Shown: in pieces, positions 46,064 through 55,093 of the stretch
Position numbering within the stretch: the first letter of the stretch is position 1
Layout: each line of letters begins with the position of its first letter
Source of the DNA: Sphingomonas morindae
Lineage (GTDB): Bacteria; Pseudomonadota; Alphaproteobacteria; Sphingomonadales; Sphingomonadaceae
Reading direction: 5' to 3'
Assembly: GCF_023822065.1 (NCBI RefSeq)
Contig: NZ_CP084930.1
Coordinates: forward strand, 1,380,001-1,444,000
DNA: 64,000 bases
Position numbers and translations under genes: made by a program
Notes under the pieces: model-generated
Seen by the model: the letters and a program-made list of their open reading frames with translations, nothing else
Databases searched by the model: none
What the model was told of the DNA's origin: nothing

Positions 46064-48553
46064 TCAGGCGACCGCGCGGGCACAGGCGGCCTCGGCGCGG
46101 GCGAGCAGCTGCGCCGCGATCCGCTGGCCGACATCGTTCTGCCAGAGCCACAATCCGTTGGCCTGGCCCCGGAAGCTCGGCTCGCCGCCAAGCGCGCCGC
46201 TCGGCACGAAGCCGGCGGCGAGACCGATGCCGAACACCCCGTCCAGCGGCTCGCCCGCGGCATCGACGACGCGGCACTGATCGTCCACCATCGGCCCGTG
46301 CGCGGGCGCGTCGGCGCGCAGCCGGATCGCGCGGCCGGCCTGATCGATCAGCGGCAGCGCATGGGGGCGGTAGCCGAACGCCGCCACCACCAGATCGGCC
46401 TCGTCCAGCAGCCGCGCCGCCACGGCATCCTCGGCGCCGCCGAGCCGGTGAAGACGCAGCCGGGGATCGCCCGCGCGGCCGCCAATGCCGAGCGCATGGA
46501 CGACCAGCTCGCGCGCCTCCAACCGGAAGCCGGCCAGGCGGTAGACGAAGCCCGAGACGGGGCAGATATCGTCGGGCCCGAAATCCTCGAAGCCATCGGC
46601 GCGCGCCGCCGCCGCCGAGGGATAGAAGGGCCGGAGCGGCCGGCGGTGCAGCAGCGCCAGCCCGCCCGGCGCGAGCGGCACGCCCGCCTTGAGCAGCCGC
46701 ACCGCCGCCGTGACCGCGCTGGTCGAGCCGCCGACCAGCGCGATCCGCAGCGGCCGGCCGGTGGGCAGCGACGCGAGCGCCGCCTCGACCCCGCCCTCGC
46801 GCAGCAGCGCGTCCGACTGGATCAGCCGGTCGCCGCAGCGCTCGATCAGCGAACGGCCCGCCACCAGCTCCTCGGCGAGCCGCGTCGCCGGCTGGTGGCC
46901 GCCGGTGGCGAGCACGAGGCTGTGCCCATGAAGCTCGATCGCCTCGCCATCGGCGCGGCGGCGCGCGCGCACGCGCCAGCCGCCGCCACCCAGCTGCTGC
47001 GCCGCCACCACCTCATGGCCGGTGAGCAGCACGCCGCCGAGATCGTCGAGCCGCTGCGCCAGCCGCGCGCCGAGCCGATCGAGATAGGCGCCGACCTTGG
47101 CCAGCGGCACGCCAAGGCCGCCGATATGCGCGCGCAGCGCCTTGGCGACCGCCTCGTCCTCCAGCCGCAGCGCCGGCGGCAGCGCGGTATCGGCGGTGAG
47201 GAAGGTCTCGGCGGTGGAATCGGACGCGATCGCATAGGCGCCGAGCTTGCCCGATCCGATGTGCGGCGCGCGCTCGATCACCGCCAGACCGGCGGCGGCG
47301 AGCGGCTCGAGCTGGCCGGCCTTGGCGGCGGCGCCGATCAGCGCGCTGCCCGCCGGCCCGCCGCCGACCAGAATCGCGCCGAACAGCCGCGAGCGCGGCG
47401 TGGCGGGCTGCGCACGCGGCAGGCGCGGCTGGCGGCGACAGGCCTCGATCAGCGCGTCGGCGACGCGGTCGACATCGGCGATCGTCATCGCGTCCGTCAC
47501 CGGCAGCACCAGCATGCGGCTGGCGATCGCGTCCGTCACCGGCAGCGGCTCGATCAGACAGGTGTCGCGGAAATGCGGCTGCTCGGCCAGATGCGGGCTG
47601 AAATAGCGGCCGGCGCCGATCCCGGCCTCGGCGAGCCGGGCGATGATCGCCTCGCGGTGCGGCGCCAGCGCGGCGGGCAGCAGCACGGGCATGAACTGGA
47701 GCGCGGGCCGGCGACCGCGCGGAACCTGCAGGGTGAAGCCCGCCAGCCGGCGGCGATAGTGGTCCGCCAGCGCGGCGCGGTGCGTCGCCACCGCCTCGAT
47801 CTCGCCCAGCTTCTCCAGCGCGAGCAGCGCGGGCACCTCGGCCAGCTTGGCGTTGAGGCCCGGCAGCGTCGCGCTGCGCCCCGCCTCGAAGCCGAAATTG
47901 GCCATGGCGCGGAGCCGCTCGACCAGCGCCTCGTCGCGGCAATAGATGAGCCCGCCCTCGCCGGTGGCGAAGGTCTTGGTGGCGTGCATCGAGAAGACGA
48001 CGGGGAAGGGGCAATCGGTGCCGAAGCCGCGATCCGCCTCGTCGCGCGCGCCGAGCGAGGCGGCGGCATCGATCACCACCGCCAGATCGTGGCGCCGCGC
48101 GAGCCAGGCATAGCGTTCCCAATCGAGCCCGTTGCCGAAGGTGGCATAGGGGAGGATCGCCCCGATTCGCGCGCCGTGCCGCGCGAGCAGCCGCTCCTCC
48201 TCGGCCGCCGCCAGCGCCCAATCATCGGGATCGCAATCCGCCAGCACCGGGGTGAGCCCCACCCATTGCGCGGCGTGCGCGGTGGCGGCGAAGGTGAAGG
48301 CGGGGAGGATCGCCAGCGTCCGGTCGCGGCGGCCGAGCAGGCCGTGGCGCAGCGCCAGCATCAGGCCGAGCGTGGCGTTGGCGACGGCGACGCAGGCACC
48401 GCGCCCGCCGAACAGCCGCGCCGTCGCCTCCTGCTCGAAGCGCCGCGCGACCGGGCCGGAATTGCTGTAGATGCCGCTCTCCTCGATCGCCTCGAGCGCG
48501 GCGCCGAGCCGGCTCAGCCGGGGCGGAAAGGGGCGGATCAGCGGCAAATCCAT
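46064..48553 (-). CDS. Fusion: DegT/DnrJ-type aminotransferase plus FAD/NAD(P)-binding oxidoreductase
   Basis: A single 829-residue frame. Residues about 1-375 are a DegT/DnrJ/EryC1/StrS-type PLP enzyme: SNSGPVARRFEQE start, ILPAFTFAATAHAAQWVG, and PLP lysine Lys193 in FSMHATKTFATGEGGL. A Pro/Arg-rich linker leads to residues about 393-829: an FAD Rossmann motif (LVGGGPAGSALIG), GSGKLGAYAIASDS, a second nucleotide motif (IALVGGSTSAVTAAVRLL) and the closing FAD segment GVFGIGLAAGFVPSG. No start codon with a ribosome site is visible in the linker. The pairing with GT2 suggests amino-sugar or secondary metabolite modification, but function is inferred. Confidence 0.85.
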   Translation of the reverse strand: MDLPLIRPFPPRLSRLGAALEAIEESGIYSNSGPVARRFEQEATARLFGGRGACVAVANATLGLMLALRHGLLGRRDRTLAILPAFTFAATAHAAQWVGLTPVLADCDPDDWALAAAEEERLLARHGARIGAILPYATFGNGLDWERYAWLARRHDLAVVIDAAASLGARDEADRGFGTDCPFPVVFSMHATKTFATGEGGLIYCRDEALVERLRAMANFGFEAGRSATLPGLNAKLAEVPALLALEKLGEIEAVATHRAALADHYRRRLAGFTLQVPRGRRPALQFMPVLLPAALAPHREAIIARLAEAGIGAGRYFSPHLAEQPHFRDTCLIEPLPVTDAIASRMLVLPVTDAMTIADVDRVADALIEACRRQPRLPRAQPATPRSRLFGAILVGGGPAGSALIGAAAKAGQLEPLAAAGLAVIERAPHIGSGKLGAYAIASDSTAETFLTADTALPPALRLEDEAVAKALRAHIGGLGVPLAKVGAYLDRLGARLAQRLDDLGGVLLTGHEVVAAQQLGGGGWRVRARRRADGEAIELHGHSLVLATGGHQPATRLAEELVAGRSLIERCGDRLIQSDALLREGGVEAALASLPTGRPLRIALVGGSTSAVTAAVRLLKAGVPLAPGGLALLHRRPLRPFYPSAAAARADGFEDFGPDDICPVSGFVYRLAGFRLEARELVVHALGIGGRAGDPRLRLHRLGGAEDAVAARLLDEADLVVAAFGYRPHALPLIDQAGRAIRLRADAPAHGPMVDDQCRVVDAAGEPLDGVFGIGLAAGFVPSGALGGEPSFRGQANGLWLWQNDVGQRIAAQLLARAEAACARAVA

Positions 48554-48805
48554 CAGGCGCTCCCGAGCGGCGGCCGCCGGGCGCGACGGCGCCCCTGGCC
48601 GGCACCGGCGCCTGTCCAAACACGGCACAGTCTCGCGCTCCGCTATGCCAAAGCGGGTGCTAAGAAAGGCTTACGCCAGCACGCCGAAGGGATCGAGCGC
48701 ATCTCGGGACTTCGCAGTTGCACAAGCCGGCGCTATCACGGCGGTGTCATGGGAAGCTGCGCGGGCCGTCGGGCGCGCCACGGCGCGGAGCGAGCGGGAG
48801 ACGGC

Positions 48806-50383
48806 ATGAGGAAAGCGGGCGGCCTTATCGCGAGCCCGGTGGCGCTCGCGCTGCTGGCAAGCGCCTGCACGGTCGGCCCGCGCTACCGGCCCCCCGCGCC
48901 GGGGTCGCTGGGCGTGCCGGACGCCTTCGCCGCCGCCAGCCCCGCCTTCGCCGCGCCCGCCGATGCCGCCGAGCTGGCGCGCTGGTGGACCGGGCTCGGC
49001 GATCCCGTGCTCGATGCGCTGATCGGCGAGGCGCTGGCGCGCGGGCCGGATATCGTCGCCGCCGGCGCGCGGCTGCGCGAGGCGCGCGGTTCGCTGCGCA
49101 CGGCGCGCGCCACCCTCTTCCCCAGCCTCAGCGGATCGGCATCGGCCGGCCATACCACGCTGCTGGGCAAGGGCGGCGACGTGCTGATCGCGCCGCCCGG
49201 CAGCGGCCTTGGCGCGGGCGGCACCGGCGGCGCCGCCACCTTCAGCACCGGCGGCAGCAGCACCAACATCTCGGCCGGGCTCGACGCCAGCTACGAGGTG
49301 GATCTGTTCGGCGGCGTGCGGCGCGGCGTGGAAGCGGCGCGCGGCGACGAGGCCGCCGCGCTCGAGGCGCTGCGCGATACGCAGCGCACCATCGCCGCCG
49401 AGGTCGCGCTGGATTACATCACCGCCCGCGCCGCGCAGGAGCGGCTGGCGATCGCCCGCGCCAATCTCGCCAGCGAGGACGAGACGGTGGCGATCGTCGG
49501 CTGGCGGGTGCAGGCGGGGCTCGTCTCCGCGCTCGATCTCGCCCGCGCCCGCGCCCAGCGCGAGCAGACCGCCGCGACCATCCCCTCGCTCGAGACGAGC
49601 CTGGTCGAGGCGGGCAGCGCGCTGGCGATCCTGTGCGGCCTCACCCCCGAGACGGTGCGCGCGCGGCTGGCGGCGGCGGCGCCGATCCCGCCCGCCGACC
49701 GGATGCTGGGCGCCGACGTGCCGCTGGCGATGCTGGAACGCCGCCCCGACGTGCGCGCCGCCGAGCGCCAGCTGGCGGCGGCGAGCGCGCGCATCGGCGT
49801 GGCGCGCGCCGCGCTCTATCCCGCGCTGCGGCTCAGCGGCACGCTGGTCGGCAATGGCGGCTCGATCGGCGATCTCACCCGCTTCGCCACCGGCACGCTG
49901 CTCGCCAACCTGACCGCGCCGATCTTCGACGGCGGCGCCATTCGCGGCCGCATCGAGACGGCGCGCGGCGCCGCCGACGAGGCGCTCGCGACCTATCGCA
50001 AGACGGTGCTGACCGCGCTCGGCGATGTCGAGAATGCGATGACCGCGCTCGCCAACAGCCATGAGCGCGCGGTGTCGCTCAGCCTCGCGGCGGATCAGTC
50101 GCAACAGGCGCTGCTGCTCGCGCAGAGCCAGTATCGCGCCGGGCTGGTCGATTTCCAGACGCTGCTGGACAGCCAGCGCACCCTGCTCGGCACGCAGGAC
50201 GCCGCCGCCAGCACCCGCGCCGATCGCGCCACCGCGCTCGTCCAGCTCTACAAGGCGCTGGGCGGCGGCTGGCAGGCGGCGCCGATGCCCGTCTCGGCCC
50301 TGCCCCTCACCCCGGCGGCGATCGAGCTGCCCGACCTCGCCGCGCCGGCCCCCGCCGCGCCGGCCAACCCGCAAGGCCAGTGA
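48806..50383 (+). CDS. RND/ABC efflux outer-membrane lipoprotein (NodT/TolC-like)
   Basis: A 525-residue outer-membrane channel. The lipoprotein signal ends LALLASACTVG (Cys at about 21), then VGPRYRPP typical of NodT-family factors. Helical repeats follow: ELARWWTGLGDPVLDALIGEAL, AARADLREARG-like segments, ERRPDVRAAERQLAAASARIGVARAALYP and AQSQYRAGLVDFQTLLDSQRTL. It starts at ATG 48806 after GGGAG. It overlaps the adaptor gene and heads the seven-gene export operon. Confidence 0.94.
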   Translation: MRKAGGLIASPVALALLASACTVGPRYRPPAPGSLGVPDAFAAASPAFAAPADAAELARWWTGLGDPVLDALIGEALARGPDIVAAGARLREARGSLRTARATLFPSLSGSASAGHTTLLGKGGDVLIAPPGSGLGAGGTGGAATFSTGGSSTNISAGLDASYEVDLFGGVRRGVEAARGDEAAALEALRDTQRTIAAEVALDYITARAAQERLAIARANLASEDETVAIVGWRVQAGLVSALDLARARAQREQTAATIPSLETSLVEAGSALAILCGLTPETVRARLAAAAPIPPADRMLGADVPLAMLERRPDVRAAERQLAAASARIGVARAALYPALRLSGTLVGNGGSIGDLTRFATGTLLANLTAPIFDGGAIRGRIETARGAADEALATYRKTVLTALGDVENAMTALANSHERAVSLSLAADQSQQALLLAQSQYRAGLVDFQTLLDSQRTLLGTQDAAASTRADRATALVQLYKALGGGWQAAPMPVSALPLTPAAIELPDLAAPAPAAPANPQGQ

Positions 50384-51717
50384 TGACCGAGCCGATCGCG
50401 CCCCCGGCCGACCAGGATATCGACAGCTTCCTCGGCGTGGAGCGTCCCACGCGGCGGCGGCGCATCGCCCGCCGCCTCGCGATCGGGGTGGCGCTGGTGC
50501 TGGTGCTGCTGTTCGTGGTGCGCTGCGCCTTCGGCACGCGCGAGCCGGAGCATTATGCCACCGCGCCGGCGCGGCGCGCGGATCTCACCGTGTCGGTGGC
50601 GGCCACGGGCAATCTCACCCCGACGCGCCAGGTGAATGTCGGGTCGGAAGTCTCGGGCATCGTGACCCAGGTGTTCGTGCAGAACAACGATCATGTCGCC
50701 AAGGGCCAGCCGCTGGCGCGGCTCGACACGGCGCGGCTCGAGGATGCGCTGCGGCTCAGCATCGCGCAGCTGCGCGCGGCCGAGGCGGCGGTGGCGCAGA
50801 ACCAGGCGACGCTCGACCAGTCCGCCGCGACCTATCGCCGCTATCAGGAGGTGGCGCGGCTTTCGGGCGGCAAGGTGCCCTCCAAGACCGAACTCGACAC
50901 CGCCCGCGCCGATTTCGAGCGCGCCCAGGCGAATCTCGCGGCGGCGCGCGCGCAGGTCGACCAGAACCAGGCGACGGTGAGCAGCAACCGCACCAATCTC
51001 GCCAAGGCGACGATCTACTCGCCCGTCGACGGCGTGGTGCTGTCGCGCCAGGTCGAGCCCGGACAGACGGTGGCGGCGCAGTTCAACGTCGCGACGCTCT
51101 TCACCATCGCCGAGGATCTCGCCGCGATGAAGCTGGACGTGAAGGTGGACGAGGCCGATGTCGGCGAGGTCCATGCCGGCGATCCCGCCAATTTCACGGT
51201 CGACGCCTATCCCGGCCGCGTCTTTCCGGCGCGGGTCGAGCGGATCGATTTCGGCGCCAACGCCACGCCCACGGTGAACAGCGCCGGCAGCAGCACCAGC
51301 AACGCCACCACCGCCGTGGTCGCCTATACGGCGTCGCTCTCGGTCGCCAATCCCGATCTCGCGCTGCGGCCGGGGATGACGGCGAGCGCCACGATCATCA
51401 CCGCCGTCCGCCGCAACGTGCTGCTCGTGCCCAATGCCGCGCTGCGCTTCCGCCCGCGCGACCAGGCCGAAAGCGGCGGCTTCCTGCTCGGCGGGCCGAA
51501 GGATGGCAGCGGCGGCTTCGGCCAGGCCGGCCAGGACAAGAGCGGCGCGATCGGCCGCGGCAGCCGCCAGGCGGTGTTCGTGCTGCGCAAGGGCAAGCCC
51601 GTGGCGGTGCCGGTGGTGGTGGGCGACAGCAATGGCAGCCTCACCGCCGTCTCCGGCGCGGGGCTGCGGCCGGGGGTGGCGGTGATCACCGGCACGCTCG
51701 CCCATGCCGCGAGCTGA
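50383..51717 (+). CDS. macA: MacA-type periplasmic adaptor protein
   Basis: A 444-residue membrane-fusion protein: N-terminal helix (ALVLVLLFVVRCAFG), lipoyl halves around residues 70-110 and 195-215 (ATGNLTPTRQVNVGSEVSG; TIYSPVDGVVLSRQVEPGQTV), a helical hairpin (about 120-195) and beta-barrel with IDFGANATPTVN. ATG 50383 overlaps the previous stop by one base. It links the MacB pump to the outer-membrane channel. Confidence 0.94.
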   Translation: MTEPIAPPADQDIDSFLGVERPTRRRRIARRLAIGVALVLVLLFVVRCAFGTREPEHYATAPARRADLTVSVAATGNLTPTRQVNVGSEVSGIVTQVFVQNNDHVAKGQPLARLDTARLEDALRLSIAQLRAAEAAVAQNQATLDQSAATYRRYQEVARLSGGKVPSKTELDTARADFERAQANLAAARAQVDQNQATVSSNRTNLAKATIYSPVDGVVLSRQVEPGQTVAAQFNVATLFTIAEDLAAMKLDVKVDEADVGEVHAGDPANFTVDAYPGRVFPARVERIDFGANATPTVNSAGSSTSNATTAVVAYTASLSVANPDLALRPGMTASATIITAVRRNVLLVPNAALRFRPRDQAESGGFLLGGPKDGSGGFGQAGQDKSGAIGRGSRQAVFVLRKGKPVAVPVVVGDSNGSLTAVSGAGLRPGVAVITGTLAHAAS

Positions 51718-51726
51718 GCGGACGCC

Positions 51727-52434
51727 ATGGCCGATCCGCTGATCCGGCTCACCGCCGTCACCAAGCGCTACGGCAGCGGCGACGCCGCCGTGCATGCGCT
51801 GCGCGGGATCGATCTCGCGGTGGAGCGCGGCGCCTTCCTGGCGGTGATGGGCCCGTCGGGCTCGGGCAAATCCACCGCGATGAACATTCTCGGCTGTCTC
51901 GACGTGCCGAGCAGCGGCAGCTTCCTGTTCCGCGGCCAGGCGGTGGAGGCGCTCGACCGGGATCAGCGCGCGCTGCTGCGGCGGCGCTATCTCGGCTTCG
52001 TCTTCCAGGGGTTCAACCTGCTGCCCCGGACCAGCGCGCTCGAGAATGTGGAACTGCCGCTGCTCTATCGCGGCGCCGGCCGGCATGCGCGCTATGCGCT
52101 GGCCATGGCCGCGCTGGAGCAGGTCGGCCTCGCCGACCGCGCCGACCACACGCCCGCCGAACTTTCGGGCGGGCAGCAGCAGCGCGTCGCCATCGCGCGC
52201 GCCATCGTCACCCAGCCCGACGTGCTGCTCGCCGACGAGCCGACCGGCAATCTCGATTCGGAGCGCTCGGTGGAGATTATGGGGCTGCTCACGCGGCTCA
52301 ACGAAGAGCAGGGGCTGACCATCCTGATGGTGACGCACGAGCCCGAGATGGCCGCCTATGCCCGCACCATCGCGCATTTCCGCGATGGGCTGGTCGAGCG
52401 CATCGCCGCGCCGCCGGCGCGCGCCCCGGCATGA
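51727..52434 (+). CDS. macB: MacB-type ABC transporter ATPase
   Basis: A 235-residue ATPase of the LolD/MacB class: Walker [32 protein letters not shown], signature [14 protein letters not shown], Walker [13 protein letters not shown]. In many species MacB is one chain; here ATPase and permease are separate genes overlapping by four bases. It lies 9 bases after macA. Confidence 0.94.
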   Translation: MADPLIRLTAVTKRYGSGDAAVHALRGIDLAVERGAFLAVMGPSGSGKSTAMNILGCLDVPSSGSFLFRGQAVEALDRDQRALLRRRYLGFVFQGFNLLPRTSALENVELPLLYRGAGRHARYALAMAALEQVGLADRADHTPAELSGGQQQRVAIARAIVTQPDVLLADEPTGNLDSERSVEIMGLLTRLNEEQGLTILMVTHEPEMAAYARTIAHFRDGLVERIAAPPARAPA

Positions 52435-53693
52435 CGCACGCGCCGCTTCCCGCGCCGCCGCCCGTGCGCCGCATCGCCACCGGCCGGCTGATCGCCACCT
52501 CGGCGCTGCTGGCGGCGCGCGCCATCCGCCGCCACCTGCTGCGCTCCTTCCTCACCGTGCTCGGCATCGTGATCGGCGTGTTCGCGGTGGTGACGATGGT
52601 GACGCTGGGCAATGCCGCGACCCGATCGGTGCGCGAACAGATCAGCAGCCTTGGCGCGAACGTGCTGACGATCCTGCCGGGCGGGGGCGCCGGGCGCGGC
52701 GGCGGCCAGGTGCCGCCGCCCTTCAAGATCGCCGATGCCGAGGCGGTGCGCGACCAGATCGCCGGCGTGACCGAAGTGGCGCCGCAGGTGCAGACCAGCG
52801 CCACCGCCGTGCGCAACGCCGCCAACTGGTCCACCACCGTCACCGGCGCGGGCAACGCCTTTCTCGATACCCAGACCTGGCTCGTCAGCGACGGCCGCCG
52901 CTTCACCCAGAGCGAGGAGGAGGCGGGCAAATCCGTATGCCTGCTCGGCAGCACGGTGCGCGCGCGCCTCTATCCCACCGAAAACGCGCTGGGCAGCCGG
53001 CTGCGCGTGGGCGGGATCAGCTGCGTCGTCGTCGGGCTGCTGGCCACGCGCGGCCAGGGCGGGTTCGGCCAGGATGGCGACGATATGGTGATCATGCCGC
53101 TCAAGGCGGTTCAGCGCCGCTTCACCGGCAACCAGGATATTCGCGTGATCACCGTATCGGCCGATCCCGCCTATGACAGTGCCGCCATCCAGAACGCCAT
53201 CGCCGCGCTGCTGCGCGAGCGCCGCAACATCACCGGCACCAAGCAGGATGATTTCACCATCTTCGACCAGCGCCAGATCGCGGACACGCTGTCGGGCGCG
53301 ACCACGATGCTGACGACCTTCGTGGGCGCGGTGGCGGCGATCTCGCTGCTGGTCGGCGGCATCGGCATCATGAACATCATGCTCGTCTCGGTGACCGAGC
53401 GGACGCGCGAAATCGGCATCCGGCTGGCGATCGGCGCGGTCGCCGCCGAGGTGCGCATGCAGTTCCTGGTCGAGGCGGTGGTGCTGTCGATGCTGGGCGG
53501 GCTGATCGGCATCGTGCTGGCGCTGGGCGCCTGTTTCGGGCTGACCCGCGCCTTCGGGCTCGGCTTCGCCTTCGAAACCAAGATCAATCTCGCCGCCTTC
53601 CTCTTTTCGGCGCTGATCGGCGTGGTGTTCGGCTATTTCCCGGCGCGCCGCGCCGCCCTGCTCGACCCGATCGACGCGCTGCGCCACGAATGA
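52431..53693 (+). CDS. MacB-type ABC transporter permease
   Basis: A 420-residue FtsX-like permease. A long N-terminal helix (LLRSFLTVLGIVIGVFAVVTMVTLG), a periplasmic MacB-core domain of about 220 residues, and three C-terminal helices (ISLLVGGIGIMNIMLVSVTERTREIGIRLAIGA). Together with the preceding ATPase it forms a mechanotransmission pump. Possible substrates are macrolides, peptides or lipid-linked compounds; not determined. It overlaps both neighbours by four bases. Confidence 0.94.
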   Translation: MTHAPLPAPPPVRRIATGRLIATSALLAARAIRRHLLRSFLTVLGIVIGVFAVVTMVTLGNAATRSVREQISSLGANVLTILPGGGAGRGGGQVPPPFKIADAEAVRDQIAGVTEVAPQVQTSATAVRNAANWSTTVTGAGNAFLDTQTWLVSDGRRFTQSEEEAGKSVCLLGSTVRARLYPTENALGSRLRVGGISCVVVGLLATRGQGGFGQDGDDMVIMPLKAVQRRFTGNQDIRVITVSADPAYDSAAIQNAIAALLRERRNITGTKQDDFTIFDQRQIADTLSGATTMLTTFVGAVAAISLLVGGIGIMNIMLVSVTERTREIGIRLAIGAVAAEVRMQFLVEAVVLSMLGGLIGIVLALGACFGLTRAFGLGFAFETKINLAAFLFSALIGVVFGYFPARRAALLDPIDALRHE

Positions 53694-54385
53694 TCCGCCG
53701 CCTGCTGCCGCTCCTGCTGCTCGCCGCCGCGCCGCCCCCGCCGGCGCCGCCCGCGCCGCCGCCGGCCAGCGCGGGCGACGATATCCTCGTGCAGGGCCGA
53801 CCCTATGGCCCGTGCGGGCCGCGCTACGCGCCGCTCTATATCGCGCCGATGGGCGAGCCGGTGCGCACCAACGGCCATAGCGATCCGATGGCGCGCTGGT
53901 TCGCCGCCGCCGACGCCGACCATGACGGGCGGCTCACCCAGGCCGAGCTGGCCGCCGACGCCGAACGCTATGCCCGCACGCTCGACACGGATGGCGATGG
54001 CGAACTCGATCCCCAGGAGGTGAGCGCCTATGAGAATGACGAGGCGCCCGAGATCAAGCTGTACCAGCCCGGCCTGTTCCGCGAGCCGCACGACAGCAAG
54101 GGCCGGCGCGCGGCCAAGCGCGAGGCGCGCGAGCGGGTGGACTATGTCGCCGCCTATGGCGCGGGCCATTATGCCTCGCTCAACGTGCCCGAACCGATCG
54201 CCTCGGCCGACCTCGACATCAACCGCGGCGTGTCCATGAGCGAGATCAGGACGGTCGCCGCGCAGCGCTTCGCGCTTCTCGATCCCGGCGCGCGGGGCTA
54301 TCTCAGCCTTGATGCGTTGCCCCGCTCGCCTGCCCAGCAGGCGATCGACGCCTGCTTCGCGCGCCAGGAGAGCCAGAAGAAATGA
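53690..54385 (+). CDS. EF-hand domain exported protein
   Basis: A 231-residue exported protein with a Pro-rich signal region (MIRRLLPLLLLAAAPPPP). EF-hand loops: residues 75-86 (DADHDGRLTQAE), 99-110 (DTDGDGELDPQE) and a third, probably degenerate, at 174-185 (DLDINRGVSMSE). It likely binds calcium in the periplasm. It overlaps the permease stop by four bases and the response regulator by four, so it belongs to the same translated run. A calcium link to the pump or kinase is inferred. Confidence 0.87.
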   Translation: MIRRLLPLLLLAAAPPPPAPPAPPPASAGDDILVQGRPYGPCGPRYAPLYIAPMGEPVRTNGHSDPMARWFAAADADHDGRLTQAELAADAERYARTLDTDGDGELDPQEVSAYENDEAPEIKLYQPGLFREPHDSKGRRAAKREARERVDYVAAYGAGHYASLNVPEPIASADLDINRGVSMSEIRTVAAQRFALLDPGARGYLSLDALPRSPAQQAIDACFARQESQKK

Positions 54386-55092
54386 ATGATGCGGCCGCCC
54401 CCCGATTGCTGGTGGTCGACGATGACGCCGAACTGGTGGATCTGATCGCCGGCTTTCTGCGCGATCATCACCTCACCGTCGACACCGCCGCCGATGCCAC
54501 CGCCATGGACGCCGCGCTGGCGCGCCAGCGCTATGTTTGCGTGATCCTCGATCTGATGATGCCGGGCGAGGACGGGCTTTCGGTGCTGCGCCGGCTGCGC
54601 ACCCGCGATCGCACGCCGGTGATCATGCTGTCGGCGATGAGCGAGGATGTCGATCGCATCGTCGGGCTCGAAGTCGGCGCCGACGATTATCTCGGCAAGC
54701 CCTGCAATCCGCGCGAGTTGCTGGCGCGGGTGCGGGCGCTGCTGCGGCGCGCGGCCGAGCGCGGCGCCGAGCCCGCGCCGGGATCGCCGCGCCGCCGCTT
54801 CGGCGATTGGGGGCTCGATCTGGTCGAGCGGGTGCTGCATCGCACGGGCTTTCCGCAGGCCCCGCTCACCGATGCCGAGTTCCGCGTGCTGACCGCCTTT
54901 CTGGACCGGCCGCAGCGCGTGCTCTCGCGCGATACGCTGATCGAACTCGCCAAGGGCTCCGACGCGGACGTGTTCGACCGCGCAATCGACGTGACGATCA
55001 GCCGGCTGCGCAAGAAGCTCGGGCCGGGCGATCCCATCCGCACCATCCGCAATGAAGGCTATATGTTCGCGCTGCGGCCCGAGGAGGGCTGA
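54382..55092 (+). CDS. OmpR-family response regulator
   Basis: A 236-residue regulator: receiver with phospho-acceptor Asp57 (CVILDLMMPGED) and Lys107 (YLGKPCNP), then a winged-helix DNA-binding domain (TDAEFRVLTAFLDRPQRVLSRDTLIELAKG, AIDVTISRLRKKLG). It probably controls this operon. It overlaps the EF-hand gene by four bases and is directly followed by its kinase. Confidence 0.95.
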   Translation: MNDAAAPRLLVVDDDAELVDLIAGFLRDHHLTVDTAADATAMDAALARQRYVCVILDLMMPGEDGLSVLRRLRTRDRTPVIMLSAMSEDVDRIVGLEVGADDYLGKPCNPRELLARVRALLRRAAERGAEPAPGSPRRRFGDWGLDLVERVLHRTGFPQAPLTDAEFRVLTAFLDRPQRVLSRDTLIELAKGSDADVFDRAIDVTISRLRKKLGPGDPIRTIRNEGYMFALRPEEG

Positions 55093-55093
55093 G

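Noticed and set aside
46043-48805. A plus-strand frame open for over 900 codons ahead of the outer-membrane channel gene
   Set aside because: It is the reverse of the aminotransferase-flavoprotein gene in a GC-rich genome; its translation is Arg/Gln/His/Ala-rich with no domain, and the real channel gene starts at 48806 with a lipoprotein signal and ribosome site.
50061-52430. Long plus-strand frame leading into the MacB permease
   Set aside because: It lies over macA and the MacB ATPase in another frame; its composition is Arg/Ala/Pro-rich and without motifs. The permease starts at 52431 in an ATGA overlap.
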